From assembly GCF_016765675.1 (NCBI RefSeq), contig NZ_JAESWB010000025.1:1-64000 (forward strand): a stretch of 64,000 bases of DNA, in the 5' to 3' direction. The position numbers were made by a program, and so were the translations under genes. The notes beneath the pieces are model-generated. The model did not search any database, was not told the DNA's origin, and saw only the letters and a list, made by a program, of their open reading frames with translations. Shown here piece by piece: positions 19,401 through 26,659 of the stretch (the stretch's first letter is position 1; every line of letters begins with the position of its first letter). This DNA is from Neobacillus paridis (GTDB taxonomy: Bacteria > Bacillota > Bacilli > Bacillales > Cytobacillaceae).

Positions 19401-21059
19401 TGCTACTTGCATGGCAGTGGCAAGACCTATCATTTCATCTAATGTAATATTATATGTTTGAGCAACTGAACCTGCTTTAGCTAATGCATCACTAAGATCA
19501 CGAGTACTAGTAGCATAGTTATTGTCTACCTCGTTTAATTTATCAATAACATTTATTGATTCAGATGCTTTCATATTGAATTGAGTAGTTATAGAAATTA
19601 AATTAGTCATTGCTTCTTCTGCCGTCAATTCACTAACATTTGATGCAATAGTAGCAGTTCTAGCTAATTCAAGAGAATCTTTTGCATTTGCTCCAGTTTT
19701 AGCTGCCATAATTAATGCGTTATTTACATCTTCTAAACTTCTACCTAAATCTTTACTCATTTCAACTGAATCACTAAGTAATTGATTGAAGTTTGTATTA
19801 CTATCCATTACACGTTTTAATTCAGTCATTTGCCCGTCAACGAGTATTAAATTATTCAATAAATCTTTTACTGCATGAGATGTTCCATATATGGCAGTAG
19901 TAGCTACAGCCCAAATCGGAACCCTCTCTAATGCAATTTTTAACTGTTGACCGAATGTCATAGATGTTCTAGCTGCTTCTGAAGCATTATTTCTAAATAC
20001 TGATAATTCATTTTGTAAATTTTTTAACCCATTTAATGCGTTTTTACTAGCAGGATTAATTGCATTTACTTTATTAATGAAATCTTGTACTCCTTGTACA
20101 TCGACTGTATTTGCATGAGTTCTTAATAATTTTTCTGCATCATTTGTTAATTTATTTTGCAATGTTGTTGCATCATATTTAGTAACTGTTTTATTTATTT
20201 CTCTTTGTAATTTTTCTAATTCAGATATATTTTTTGAACTTTTTATAGCGTTATTAAATTTATTAAATTCTTGTTCCGTAACTTTTCCTTGATTAAAAAC
20301 TCGTTCTAAAGAGTTTGTTAATTTTTCTTGATCTCGTGTTAAATTAGTACCAAATCGCATATTTTTCATACGATTATTTAATTGCTCAACTTGGTTAACG
20401 GTAGTTGATAAATTTATTCCTTGTCCAATTTTACGGAGTTCTTCATTTGTATATCTACCAGTTTTAGCTAATTCTTGCAATGATTTTCTTGCTTGTTCTT
20501 GAACTTTAATTAAATTTCCATAATCAGTTAAATCTTTAGTACTAATTACATTATCATTAGAATCAGTTTTTATTACACGAGCATTACCTTTATCATTTAG
20601 ATATGTTGATGTTTTATTCTTTAAACTACCATCTACGTTATAACTTTTTGCCTCTTTTGTTAAATATTTATATTCTTCTGTTAAACTCTTTACTGTTTTA
20701 ATTTGTTGCTCTATATTTCCAGTTGTTTGTAGCATTTCTTGCCCAACACGTTTTGTATCATTAATAGTTTGTTGAAATTCTTTATTCAAACCATCAAAGA
20801 AAGTACGAGTTATTTTTGTTCCATTAGGAAGTAATGCTGATTCAACTATTTTTCCTGTATTTTTTGCAGTTTTACTTATTTGTTCCATTTGTTTATTAAA
20901 GTTAGATAATGTATTTAATACTTTATCGTTAACTTCAATATTAAGTTTTAGAGATTTAATTTTTTTCTCTATACCTTTAATCGCTGTATTAATTTCACCT
21001 ATGGACTTACCAGTATTTAAATTTGCTGTTACTAATATTCTTAAATCATTACCATTCAT
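13401..21059 (-). CDS. tape measure protein with lysozyme and peptidoglycan-binding domains
   Basis: 2552 residues from ATG 21059, chosen over GTG 21068 because AAGGAG is eight bases upstream. Sets tail length and is ejected with the DNA. In order: helical N-terminus; conserved tape-measure core about 400-590 (MTELKRVMD, AMQVATRASGTEVG); hydrophobic segments about 690-820; a phage tail lysozyme domain about 1470-1605 (SNQATIWNFLKSKGLS, GIMGNIQVESSFNP, AYGIAQWLGG); a PG_binding_1 domain about 1635-1690 (GSSGSWVKKLQKELGVVVDG); a Lys/Asn-rich repeat array about 1755-1955; further coiled coil; and a compact C-terminus. The lysozyme would help DNA entry through the cell wall. SPbeta YomI has comparable size and a transglycosylase domain. 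Confidence 0.93.
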   Translation of the reverse strand: MNGNDLRILVTANLNTGKSIGEINTAIKGIEKKIKSLKLNIEVNDKVLNTLSNFNKQMEQISKTAKNTGKIVESALLPNGTKITRTFFDGLNKEFQQTINDTKRVGQEMLQTTGNIEQQIKTVKSLTEEYKYLTKEAKSYNVDGSLKNKTSTYLNDKGNARVIKTDSNDNVISTKDLTDYGNLIKVQEQARKSLQELAKTGRYTNEELRKIGQGINLSTTVNQVEQLNNRMKNMRFGTNLTRDQEKLTNSLERVFNQGKVTEQEFNKFNNAIKSSKNISELEKLQREINKTVTKYDATTLQNKLTNDAEKLLRTHANTVDVQGVQDFINKVNAINPASKNALNGLKNLQNELSVFRNNASEAARTSMTFGQQLKIALERVPIWAVATTAIYGTSHAVKDLLNNLILVDGQMTELKRVMDSNTNFNQLLSDSVEMSKDLGRSLEDVNNALIMAAKTGANAKDSLELARTATIASNVSELTAEEAMTNLISITTQFNMKASESINVIDKLNEVDNNYATSTRDLSDALAKAGSVAQTYNITLDEMIGLATAMQVATRASGTEVGNSLKTIISRLSSNDSLKAMKELGIEINNVSDASEILQKISDKWNTLTSAQQQNLGVVIAGRWQLSKFLGLMNNYQMAIDSTNTSLHSENSAIIENQKYLNSMEAKLAELKNSWYEFSLAVGDSGIADVFMGAVIGLTKLGNSATNFVRTFGSIPALFGMASAGALLLSKNLRNFLTTENGINALKKTFQNMNNHLSTTRTSIRDATVGMTGFQRVTTATGIAWNRLGVSIRSALISTGIGVAITVISMALGKLTENLIKAKEEQAKVKQESEKLALSYSLNQDKITSLVSEYKNLQSQVKSGLLPENDKRYLEVQNELNKLLPNLTKNTDKLGNARLKSASAIDSEIEYLNKLSNLQSQKFIDNFGETVDKSSKKINNLKSQIDELVNGKRLKAGRMAGTIISPPDDSPETEIAKLVKQKEIKVATEELVNSYKKLGIEYAKVMGYSKNLTNEDQAYIASIINKNKEILTTEDGMKKVESKIKSFIISTGELRKAIGDIFTTDEIRGFSDNQKAVLKSISEGVQSGYKDWGQYKNILKEVGFTTDEVNAIIDNLNKVTKNQSDANKAATISAAELDKVLKEASKQYENSISNIKSLNGVLEELKQSHKLSADSVGILMNKYPNLLTYMNDEKALSNAIQKEIKNETKVAQKSIQQKLMLNSQYFKSSTVQNSTFIKNIAKLYGIDLQNTKNLAEAKSKVEAQLIKILGKNWSQYYKILANGQAKLYGVEIDNLVRGAMQGSDEANKKLNQLYASMKKYNDAVKNIENGFNNLTLNTVKSNIKLEDYGKTIDKNTSSKNKNTKSTKNSSKATEDYIYVSDKYKKAIDDINIKIAKQQNLQSKYPTYSKQYQNAIKEEIKLLKQKKDAIDKETKSLDAQIKTGKIKQTGVVKKSESVIKTSSSSKSSSYVKGNSNQATIWNFLKSKGLSDNAVAGIMGNIQVESSFNPNALGPQTKYGRAYGIAQWLGGRKTALLKYAKSKGTSASNLQTQLEFLWKELNSTEKKSLNYVKSNSNASPSTIAKMWDTLFERSGGSLLSKRASNANSIYNKYSGKKVVGTSSSSGSSGSIPTLKLGSSGSWVKKLQKELGVVVDGIFGKQTLAAVKAYQKKKGLTADGIVGKSTWSKLGVKTSSSSSKAKAEGKQAKDKAIGERNQLKQESLDIEKQIQEKYKQLIDAVVSGFEKQQNDFDIELQKSEDRMSRLVSTSSAYRKELEKQKKILADKQKVNNNEIKSLNKINSEKKLSSSQIKKNEEEIKSLEKKNKAYKLSAKEREKNQKKIDSLNKKNNSDRKKISSLDKQNKDKNTSKKQREKNNKEIAKLKADIKKNDKEIDKLESANKKKKLSASEIKKNNAKIEELKKANSAKKLSSAIRSQNSSLIKELEKANEELKNKLADIEYQRVNSIIDSYENEQSSKDIDIRKKELELETIENKNSNEYKQNLADQINLHLDKKRLLEAEIKYIKDQIKNNETLTDAQKEELNNLVADYQNKVIEIDVTVKEKKEEIKQIYNDIADQYVEAMKDAYEKARDVEIEALNETRKAREKVHKEIMDNYDEEEKKLDELYNKKMREIDDQQSSDNYNKELIKKQKEAEEIQKKINKLSMDDSIWAKKQREDLEKQLADKQEEIAQFVNDRNVELRKQGLSDELDASKKAIDERRDIENKAYETQQEEWDQLEKDINRKYDNFINDERHWSQVRQDILNGDVAKYKDSIEEITDTISKNNKIIGESITNNIIDVLAAAQKGLNSIKSSYNDVIATAEAEDKKARAEAEAKLIADIKKNEEDAKAKGISKYEVTWTDKKTGEFDRYLEFKTKKELDDALKKYNNSKLNTEIKIIYKKVKSYDVTLTNPKTGDEIEKSLNTQSEVDAFVKKYPDYIPQVLPKYHKGGIIGDTPNSRVTELVNKLFNTKPNEQIVKGLEGELMIPPKNIVNGLNNIRNLITSTPPLLTPVTTTGNTEINMNINIEKLMGGEKGANEMFKVLNKKLAKMGVK

Positions 21060-21080
21060 ATTTGGCACTCCTTTCTACAA

Positions 21081-21110
21081 AATAAAAAGAAGTGCCAAAT
21101 GACACTTCTT
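21081..21110 (-). terminator. terminator-like hairpin before tape measure gene
   Basis: AAGAAGTG and CACTTCTT pair across an eight-base loop and are followed by TTTATTTT on the minus strand. It overlaps the stop codon of the gene at 21109 and precedes the tape measure start. Confidence 0.7.
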
Positions 21111-21738
21111 AACCGTTCCCTATTTTATTTTCTTTTTCAGTATTCCTAATTAACACTTCAATTAATTTTTGCCAATGTTTTATTTTATCGTAGTATAATT
21201 TAAAAAAAGAACTTGATTTTTTTATAGTATAATTTTCATCAATAAAATTTACTTTTTTAATTGGATCACTAGTATCATTCACAACTATTTGTAATTGTAG
21301 TTTTTTAATTTCATCAACATGTTTTTTATTACTGGAAATAGCACCAACGACCGCTCCAGCGGCAGTTGCACCAAGTAAACTTCCAATACCAGCACCTACA
21401 ATTATATTTTTTCTTGATGTTTTCATAATTGTTGTACCATCTTCAATAATCTCAGATTGTATTATATTCTTCGCTTCAATTTCTTCAAATATATATTCGT
21501 TGTTCTTATATTGAAGTATTCCTATTTTATTTTTACCATCATAAACCATTCCCCATTTTTTATCATCAGAAGTAAAAATTTGAGTATAATTGAAATTTTT
21601 ATCTTTCAAAAAACGTTCAATTTCTTTTTCCCTGTTATTGCACTTATTTAATTCATTTTTTGCAAGCAATGAAAGTATTATAAATATTAATACAACTGGA
21701 ATCATCATAATTAAAAATATACTTGTAAATAATCCCAT
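21109..21738 (-). CDS. membrane protein of unknown function
   Basis: 209 residues from ATG 21738; the frame is open to 21780 but GAGGTG lies nine bases before this ATG. An N-terminal membrane helix (residues 2-27) is followed by a small alpha/beta domain. Next comes a glycine/alanine-rich hydrophobic hairpin (GAGIGSLLGATAAGAVVGAI, near 123-142) and a basic tail. The Gly/Ala stretch resembles glycine-zipper segments that insert in membranes. It sits between the homing endonuclease and the tape measure gene and may not be a virion protein. Family not recognised. Confidence 0.55.
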   Translation of the reverse strand: MGLFTSIFLIMMIPVVLIFIILSLLAKNELNKCNNREKEIERFLKDKNFNYTQIFTSDDKKWGMVYDGKNKIGILQYKNNEYIFEEIEAKNIIQSEIIEDGTTIMKTSRKNIIVGAGIGSLLGATAAGAVVGAISSNKKHVDEIKKLQLQIVVNDTSDPIKKVNFIDENYTIKKSSSFFKLYYDKIKHWQKLIEVLIRNTEKENKIGNG

Positions 21739-21911
21739 AATGAAATTCACCTCTAATATATTTATTTTAGTTACTTCCATTATAGGATACTATTGGTAAA
21801 ATGAAAAGTATCCTAAATTAAGTTAGATAACTAATTTAATTACATATTCTAAAAATTTATTATATAACTTTAAATTACGATAAAAGTTACATTTCATTTA
21901 ATGTTTAAGAA

Positions 21912-21948
21912 TAAAAAAGAAGAGTGCTGATTGTACGGTCAACACTCT
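21912..21948 (-). terminator. intrinsic terminator after homing endonuclease gene
   Basis: On the minus strand AGAGTGTTGA pairs with TCAGCACTCT (one G-T wobble) and is followed by TCTTTTTTATTC. It lies about 70 bases after the endonuclease stop. The rest of 21739-22018 is AT-rich; it also holds a 10-bp palindrome GGTTCGAACC near 21994, with no further gene. Confidence 0.75.
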
Positions 21949-22018
21949 GAAATGTTTGGTCTAATAAGACATTATAAAAAATGTTCATTATTAGGTTCGA
22001 ACCAAATTGATAAACACT

Positions 22019-23323
22019 TTAAGATACTTGTAAAAACGAAAATATCTCATCAAATGATTTTAATTTTAAATCTTTTGGATATATTGTAACTAAATTTATA
22101 TTGTTTTTATTGCAATCTTCTATTTTTTGTTTTGCTTTTTTATCATATTCTTCCATGCCAGTCATACCAAAGTATTCAACATAGTATGTTTTATTCTCAT
22201 AAGTTATTACCCAATCAAATCTTCTCATTGTTGTGTCTTCTTTAATTACATCTTTATACATTTTTTCCTTACTAAAAATTATATCATTATCCTCTAAGTA
22301 GTTTGTGATGACATATTCTTCATAAGAGGAACATTTTAATTTCCCTTTGTCAGAAAAATAGTATCGACAATTATATTTGTTATAATTTTGTTCTTCGCCC
22401 ATATCTATTAAAAATTCTGCGTATGAACCCCACCTATATCTTATGGCATTTGAGAAATCAAAACTGCAATTTTCTATATCTCTGATAGTAGGAGTTCTTT
22501 GTAAATTATTTTTTAAATCATTCCACATATGGATAATTGTTTCATCGTCTATTTGCTTTATGGAAATATCGTAAGGTATTTCAGCTAAATCATACGCTAC
22601 ATACAAACTACCAAATCTTTCAGTGTAGCACTTTGAATAAGGAGTATACTCACAATTGTCAATATCAGAACATGTTGGAACTTTATTAATATCATTATAT
22701 AATTGTATCAACTTACTAATTAAATTTTCATCACTATATTTTCCTATATTTATTGGGTCATATCCCAATTCAGACAGTGCATTATTTAGTCCACCAAATA
22801 AATTATAATACCTCATATCAGAAGGCATATTTTTATCATCTTTTAATTCATTAATAGTTGGTATTCTATTATTTCTTTTGATATATTCATCTAATAAATG
22901 TAGACAATCTTCTTTAGAAAATGTTTTATCTCTGTCAAAGTTATGCTTATCTGCTCTTAATTCAAATAGTCCAGCTTCAATTAGAGCATTTTTCAATGAA
23001 CCAAATTTTTTGAAATAAGGCACATATGATGGGTAGTTTTCTTTTGACTCTAATCCTTTTGCCGTAGGAACTTCATTAAATTCATGATAATACTTTTTTA
23101 ATAAATCTATCAACTCTACCTTTGAATGCTCAATATTTTTAGATGTTCTTTTAAATCCAGATGAGACTAATGCATCTTCCCAAGATTTAAAATGTCTATA
23201 GAAAGTAGATGTGCTTGGTGATGAACTTTTAAAATCTTCTGCACTAGGAATTTTATTATTTTCAATGTAAAAGTTTTTTATTATGTTGATTAAATCATCT
23301 TTTGTATAACGTTTTCTTTTCAT
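22019..23323 (-). CDS. free-standing homing endonuclease, Vsr-like fold with tandem DNA-binding repeats
   Basis: 434 residues. The first 310 are five or six tandem modules of about 55 residues with the pattern 'LxxLxxYYxxxNxxPTxxDLxxxxxxPSxxxYxxxFGSxxxALxxAG', the repeats associated with homing endonucleases that read DNA. The C-terminal 110 residues are a PD-(D/E)xK/Vsr-like nuclease: EEYVITNYLEDNDI, RRFDWVITYENKTYYVEYFGM, YDKKAKQKIEDC, NLVTIYPKDL, with candidate catalytic residues E, D and E-Y. It resembles EDxHD-type enzymes such as I-Bth0305I. It is inserted between recombinase and tape measure genes with its own terminator, consistent with a mobile gene. Confidence 0.8.
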   Translation of the reverse strand: MKRKRYTKDDLINIIKNFYIENNKIPSAEDFKSSSPSTSTFYRHFKSWEDALVSSGFKRTSKNIEHSKVELIDLLKKYYHEFNEVPTAKGLESKENYPSYVPYFKKFGSLKNALIEAGLFELRADKHNFDRDKTFSKEDCLHLLDEYIKRNNRIPTINELKDDKNMPSDMRYYNLFGGLNNALSELGYDPINIGKYSDENLISKLIQLYNDINKVPTCSDIDNCEYTPYSKCYTERFGSLYVAYDLAEIPYDISIKQIDDETIIHMWNDLKNNLQRTPTIRDIENCSFDFSNAIRYRWGSYAEFLIDMGEEQNYNKYNCRYYFSDKGKLKCSSYEEYVITNYLEDNDIIFSKEKMYKDVIKEDTTMRRFDWVITYENKTYYVEYFGMTGMEEYDKKAKQKIEDCNKNNINLVTIYPKDLKLKSFDEIFSFLQVS

Positions 23324-23418
23324 TTTATCACCTCTTTAATTTATGATTCATCCAATCGTAATACCATAATTACACAACAATTGTAAATGTTACTCAAGTT
23401 ATTAATATAATTAATTTT

Positions 23419-23459
23419 ATTTGAATTGGAACACTCACCATGAACATCCCAATTCAAAT
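23419..23459. repeat. 11-bp inverted repeat after the recombinase gene
   Basis: ATTTGAATTGG and CCAATTCAAAT are perfect complements separated by 19 bases, immediately downstream of the recombinase stop codon. There is no clear T-run in either direction. It could be a weak terminator or a recombinase-binding dyad. Confidence 0.5.
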
Positions 23460-23462
23460 AAG

Positions 23463-24467
23463 TTAGAATCCAAACATATTATCGACAATTTCGTTAGTGT
23501 GATCCTTTGCATAGCTTAAAGTAGTTTTTGGGTCACTATGATTTACAAATATCTGTACTTCTTCAAGTGTAAATTTCTTAGGTTTTCCATCCTTATCTAG
23601 TATCCGTAAATCTTCACCTTGTAGCAAACATTCTATACGACTATGACGAAGGGAGTGGGGGAAGAATTCAATTTTCTTACCTTCAATTTCACTCAACACT
23701 TTACTAATACTTACAATTCTGTCATAGATAGTGTTGTAGCTAATTGAACGTTTATTATTACCTTTACCAGAAATCCAAAGTGAATCAATATTATCATCAC
23801 CACGTTCTTCAAGATATTTAGCAATTAAATCTCTTGTATCATTTAAATAAACAGGCTTATATTTCTTACCACGTTTACCTATAACTTCATTGGCACGATT
23901 ACTATTAATTAATCCATGTTTCTGAATCTGAAATACTTCATTACGTCTAGCTGCACTATCAAATATAACCATAAGCAAAACAGCATCTTGTAATCTATCA
24001 CGTTTAATTAATTCTTCACGTAATTTCATTACTTGGTCAAACGATAAGAAAAAGTCATCTTCATTAGTGCGAATAGGGTCTTTAGGCAATCCCCTCACCT
24101 TTTTGGCATGGTTATTTTCGTATTCATAATCGTCATCATCTTCAATATATGTAAGCATTGATCTAACAGCAGACATCATTCTATTTGCTCTTGCATTTCC
24201 AACACCTAATTGCTCAGTAAGGTAAAGATTAAAACGTCTAAAATCCTTTTTATTCAATTCTAATATTGATTTATTTTGAAGCTTGCGTAATATATAAATC
24301 ATAACGATACGTAAATCATTGAAATACTGTTTAAGTGTGCTATCTTTAATTTTTCTTGAACGATATTCTTCAAGATAATCTTCAATCATTATTTTATTTT
24401 CTTCATTTACTTTATTCCATTCTTCATCATTATATATTCTGTTATAAACTGTGCCTCGTTTAGCCAA
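23463..24467 (-). CDS. tyrosine recombinase within the tail operon (YomM-like)
   Basis: 334 residues from TTG 24467 (GGAGGG upstream). N-terminal core-binding domain about 25-115, then a complete catalytic domain: AARRNEVFQI (Arg I), GKRGKKYKP (Lys), FFPHSLRHSR (HxxR), VNHSDPKTTLSYAKDH (His and nucleophilic Tyr). All catalytic residues are present, unlike the broken recombinase at 2-3 kb. Position among tail genes is unusual for an integrase but is also seen for YomM of SPbeta, which lies in the structural region. It may therefore serve regulation or another DNA rearrangement. No att site could be identified. Confidence 0.88.
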   Translation of the reverse strand: MAKRGTVYNRIYNDEEWNKVNEENKIMIEDYLEEYRSRKIKDSTLKQYFNDLRIVMIYILRKLQNKSILELNKKDFRRFNLYLTEQLGVGNARANRMMSAVRSMLTYIEDDDDYEYENNHAKKVRGLPKDPIRTNEDDFFLSFDQVMKLREELIKRDRLQDAVLLMVIFDSAARRNEVFQIQKHGLINSNRANEVIGKRGKKYKPVYLNDTRDLIAKYLEERGDDNIDSLWISGKGNNKRSISYNTIYDRIVSISKVLSEIEGKKIEFFPHSLRHSRIECLLQGEDLRILDKDGKPKKFTLEEVQIFVNHSDPKTTLSYAKDHTNEIVDNMFGF

Positions 24468-24483
24468 TTATTCACCCTCCAAT

Positions 24484-24912
24484 CTATTCAACTGAAATAC
24501 CTTGTTTCCTTAAATCCTGTTTTAATGCTTCTGTTAACTTAGCACTTCCTTCTAAATTCTTAATTGTGTTATCGATAAAGGGACGAGGCTTTTCATAATC
24601 ATAACCGTATCCTGTATAATCGTATCCCTTACCACTCTCAACAACAGATGGAATATACTTTCCACTTTCCTCATCGGTTCTAGTATTAATAATTTCTATT
24701 CCATCAGGTGCATCTTGCCAATTCCAACTTTCTTTTAATTTCCCAGTCCTGATATATACTTTAGGTTCTGGATAAACATTATAAACTGTTTCCTGTACTT
24801 GTTTTTTACCTTCTTCAATTACAGTGTTCTTTACAGCATTACCTTTAGACATTGCTTCAACTACTATACGATTAATATATTTCTCCAAATCCTTTGTTGA
24901 TTTAAACTCCAT
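24484..24912 (-). CDS. HK97 gp10-like tail completion protein
   Basis: 142 residues with the features of the HK97 gp10/Tcp neck family: an N-terminal helix (LEKYINRIVVEAMS), then VYIRTGKLKESWNW (the conserved RTG-L-S segment), and C-terminal RPFIDNTIKN. Such proteins cap the head-proximal end of the tail tube. Its position after the tail tube and chaperone genes is shifted from the usual place near the connectors. The call rests on short motifs only. Confidence 0.55.
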   Translation of the reverse strand: MEFKSTKDLEKYINRIVVEAMSKGNAVKNTVIEEGKKQVQETVYNVYPEPKVYIRTGKLKESWNWQDAPDGIEIINTRTDEESGKYIPSVVESGKGYDYTGYGYDYEKPRPFIDNTIKNLEGSAKLTEALKQDLRKQGISVE

Positions 24913-24931
24913 TATATATCATCAACTCGCT

Positions 24932-25438
24932 TTATTGAGTGTTATCTTCAACGTTTATTTTTTTTAAAATATCTTTATTTTGTAATTCTAATTTTGCAAC
25001 ATGATTTTGCATTTGTTGAGTTAATTTTTCTAAGAATAAGTAATTACCACTTACTTCTACCATTTTTTCAAATAATTTACCTATTTCTTCTTTTAAAAAC
25101 ACTTCTTCCACAATCTCTTTAAAATATCCAGTATCAATTAACCAGTTCATTTGTTGAATTTGTTCTTCAAAATTATCTGAGATTTCTTTTCCAAGGTGAG
25201 TAAATTGACGGATACATAAAAATAGAACATAGCTTTGAATAAATTTATCAGTTAATTCAAATCCTTTTTCTTCTGCATATTTAAATTGTGTAGCTAAATG
25301 TTCTATTAATTTTTCGATATCGCCATGTGGAAATATTGGAGTAAAAGTAATTGTTGAACCATCTTTAAGTTCGTACTTTTCTTGTTTGTGGATTTGTGTA
25401 TATTGTTTTTTTACTTGTGATAATTTTAATTGTGACAT
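24932..25438 (-). CDS. tail assembly chaperone-like protein
   Basis: 168 residues, largely helical and acidic/basic mixed. It lies between tail tube and tape measure, the standard position of the gpG-type chaperone that coats the tape measure. It begins MSQLKLSQVKKQYTQIH and includes GDIEKLIEHLATQFKYAEEK. No downstream out-of-frame extension with a slippery site was recognised, so the usual gpG/gpGT frameshift is not evident. GGAGG precedes the ATG. Confidence 0.5.
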   Translation of the reverse strand: MSQLKLSQVKKQYTQIHKQEKYELKDGSTITFTPIFPHGDIEKLIEHLATQFKYAEEKGFELTDKFIQSYVLFLCIRQFTHLGKEISDNFEEQIQQMNWLIDTGYFKEIVEEVFLKEEIGKLFEKMVEVSGNYLFLEKLTQQMQNHVAKLELQNKDILKKINVEDNTQ

Positions 25439-25483
25439 TTATTATTTCCTCCTTTTGATCCTATAATAATTATTATTAATTAA

Positions 25484-25549
25484 ATAAAAAAGAGTAACGG
25501 TTAATAATTTACTCAGGTAAGATAACAATATAGTATTTCCGTTACTCTT
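25484..25549 (-). terminator. long-loop inverted repeat with T-run
   Basis: On the minus strand AAGAGTAACGG pairs with CCGTTACTCTT (11 bp, perfect) across 38 bases, followed by TTTTATTT. It separates the genes at 25556 and 25438. Confidence 0.6.
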
Positions 25550-25555
25550 TTAAAA

Positions 25556-25768
25556 TTATTTTAATTTTTTAAATACCACGGTATGAACATTTTTGATATC
25601 ACCAGTGTATTTTGCAGTAACTTTATTATTAATTATACCTTTAAAGTCTTTATCAAAATACACACGCATTCTCCAACCGTCAACTTTTACGATTACTGCA
25701 TTTTCTTCTTTTTCAAGAACGTCTAATTCAACTTCTTTAATTTCATCTTTTTTATCAATTATAGCCAT
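25556..25768 (-). CDS. small beta-rich tail-region protein, unknown
   Basis: 70 residues (MAIIDKKDEIKEVEL...) from ATG 25768 with GGAGGTGTGAT upstream. Alternating hydrophobic/charged strands (NAVIVKVDGWRMRVYFDKD, GIINNKVTAKYTGD) suggest a small SH3-like barrel. It lies directly after the major tail protein, bounded on both sides by terminator-like hairpins, which implies a separate transcript or attenuation. Function unknown. Confidence 0.6.
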   Translation of the reverse strand: MAIIDKKDEIKEVELDVLEKEENAVIVKVDGWRMRVYFDKDFKGIINNKVTAKYTGDIKNVHTVVFKKLK

Positions 25769-25785
25769 ATCACACCTCCATATTG

Positions 25786-25812
25786 AAAAAAAAAGAGGGA
25801 TAAATATATCCA
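25786..25812 (-). terminator. terminator after major tail protein gene
   Basis: GGATA / TATCC stem extended by flanking purines and pyrimidines, followed on the minus strand by CTC and nine T. Lies 27 bases after the tail protein stop. Confidence 0.65.
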
Positions 25813-25838
25813 CCCATTATATTATTTATTTAATTATA

Positions 25839-26627
25839 TTATACAATATCTGTTTCAGAGTAAATAACCATTTCCCACATAGTATTTGTTAAAGGATCAT
25901 TCAAAATTTCAATTGGTAAGTCTAACACAGCTGGATCGCCATCAACTGATAAATTCATTGAGAATGAATCTTCAAATTTTCCACGAGGAATAATTAATTG
26001 AGCAGCATAGTCTTTACCATCTGCACTATCACGTACTAATAGATCAACTACTACTCTGAAAGTACCACCAAATGCATCAGAACTAACACGAACAGTTTTA
26101 GCGTCAGTTCCAGTTTTAACTTTGTAATACACACGGAAAATCGTTCCATCTTGAACTTCTGTATTAAATGTTAAATCCTTATCTTCTAATGAATAATCAG
26201 TTGGATTAGTAGCTGGATCACCTAAAGTATATTCTTTTTCATTCGTACCATCGATAGGATTAACTTTAAATACTGAAATAATTGCTCCTTGAGGAGTTTT
26301 TGAAAGCGAAATTTTATTTGATTTTACTGTTAATTTTTCATTGTAATCAATTACTTTAACTTCTTCAGTTAATTCATTACCTGTTAACATAGAAAGTGCA
26401 AATTTATCAAATAACGAATCTTGTAAAGTTAATTTTCCTTCTTTATTGGAAGAAAATCCAACTAATTTAGGGTTTCCAAAACCACCTCGAACATATGTAG
26501 TTTCACCACTTGTCTCTACTCCACTTGTTTTAAGCGTATTTAAAGTTACAATGGCTTTACCAGTTTGTAAATTAAAAAATGTTGCTTCCCCTGCGTCACG
26601 AATCGCAAAACGATTAGGTGTAGTCAT
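25839..26627 (-). CDS. major tail tube protein
   Basis: 262 residues of the phage major tail protein type, starting MTTPNRFAIRDAGEATFFN. Beta-rich throughout, with DFT-like segments (SSNKEGKLTLQDSLFDKFALSML) and a C-terminal PRGKFEDSFSMNLSVDGDPAVLDLPIEIL that resembles tube proteins of SPbeta-like and large Bacillus siphophages. It polymerises into the hexameric tube around the tape measure. It has a strong GGAGGATG-type site, an AATTAAATTAAT element just upstream and a terminator just downstream, fitting high, discrete expression. Confidence 0.8.
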   Translation of the reverse strand: MTTPNRFAIRDAGEATFFNLQTGKAIVTLNTLKTSGVETSGETTYVRGGFGNPKLVGFSSNKEGKLTLQDSLFDKFALSMLTGNELTEEVKVIDYNEKLTVKSNKISLSKTPQGAIISVFKVNPIDGTNEKEYTLGDPATNPTDYSLEDKDLTFNTEVQDGTIFRVYYKVKTGTDAKTVRVSSDAFGGTFRVVVDLLVRDSADGKDYAAQLIIPRGKFEDSFSMNLSVDGDPAVLDLPIEILNDPLTNTMWEMVIYSETDIV

Positions 26628-26647
26628 TAATAAATCATCCTCCTAAT

Positions 26648-26659
26648 ATTAATTTAATT
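26648..26659 (-). promoter_or_regulatory. AATTAAATTAAT element before tail tube gene
   Basis: Minus-strand copy of the 12-mer, overlapping the stop codon of the preceding gene and ending about 20 bases before the tail tube start. Candidate late promoter element; inference. Confidence 0.35.

Noticed and set aside
24932..25438. Programmed frameshift in the tail chaperone gene
   Set aside because: No suitable slippery heptamer followed by an overlapping open frame was seen near the 3' end; a terminator-like hairpin lies upstream instead.
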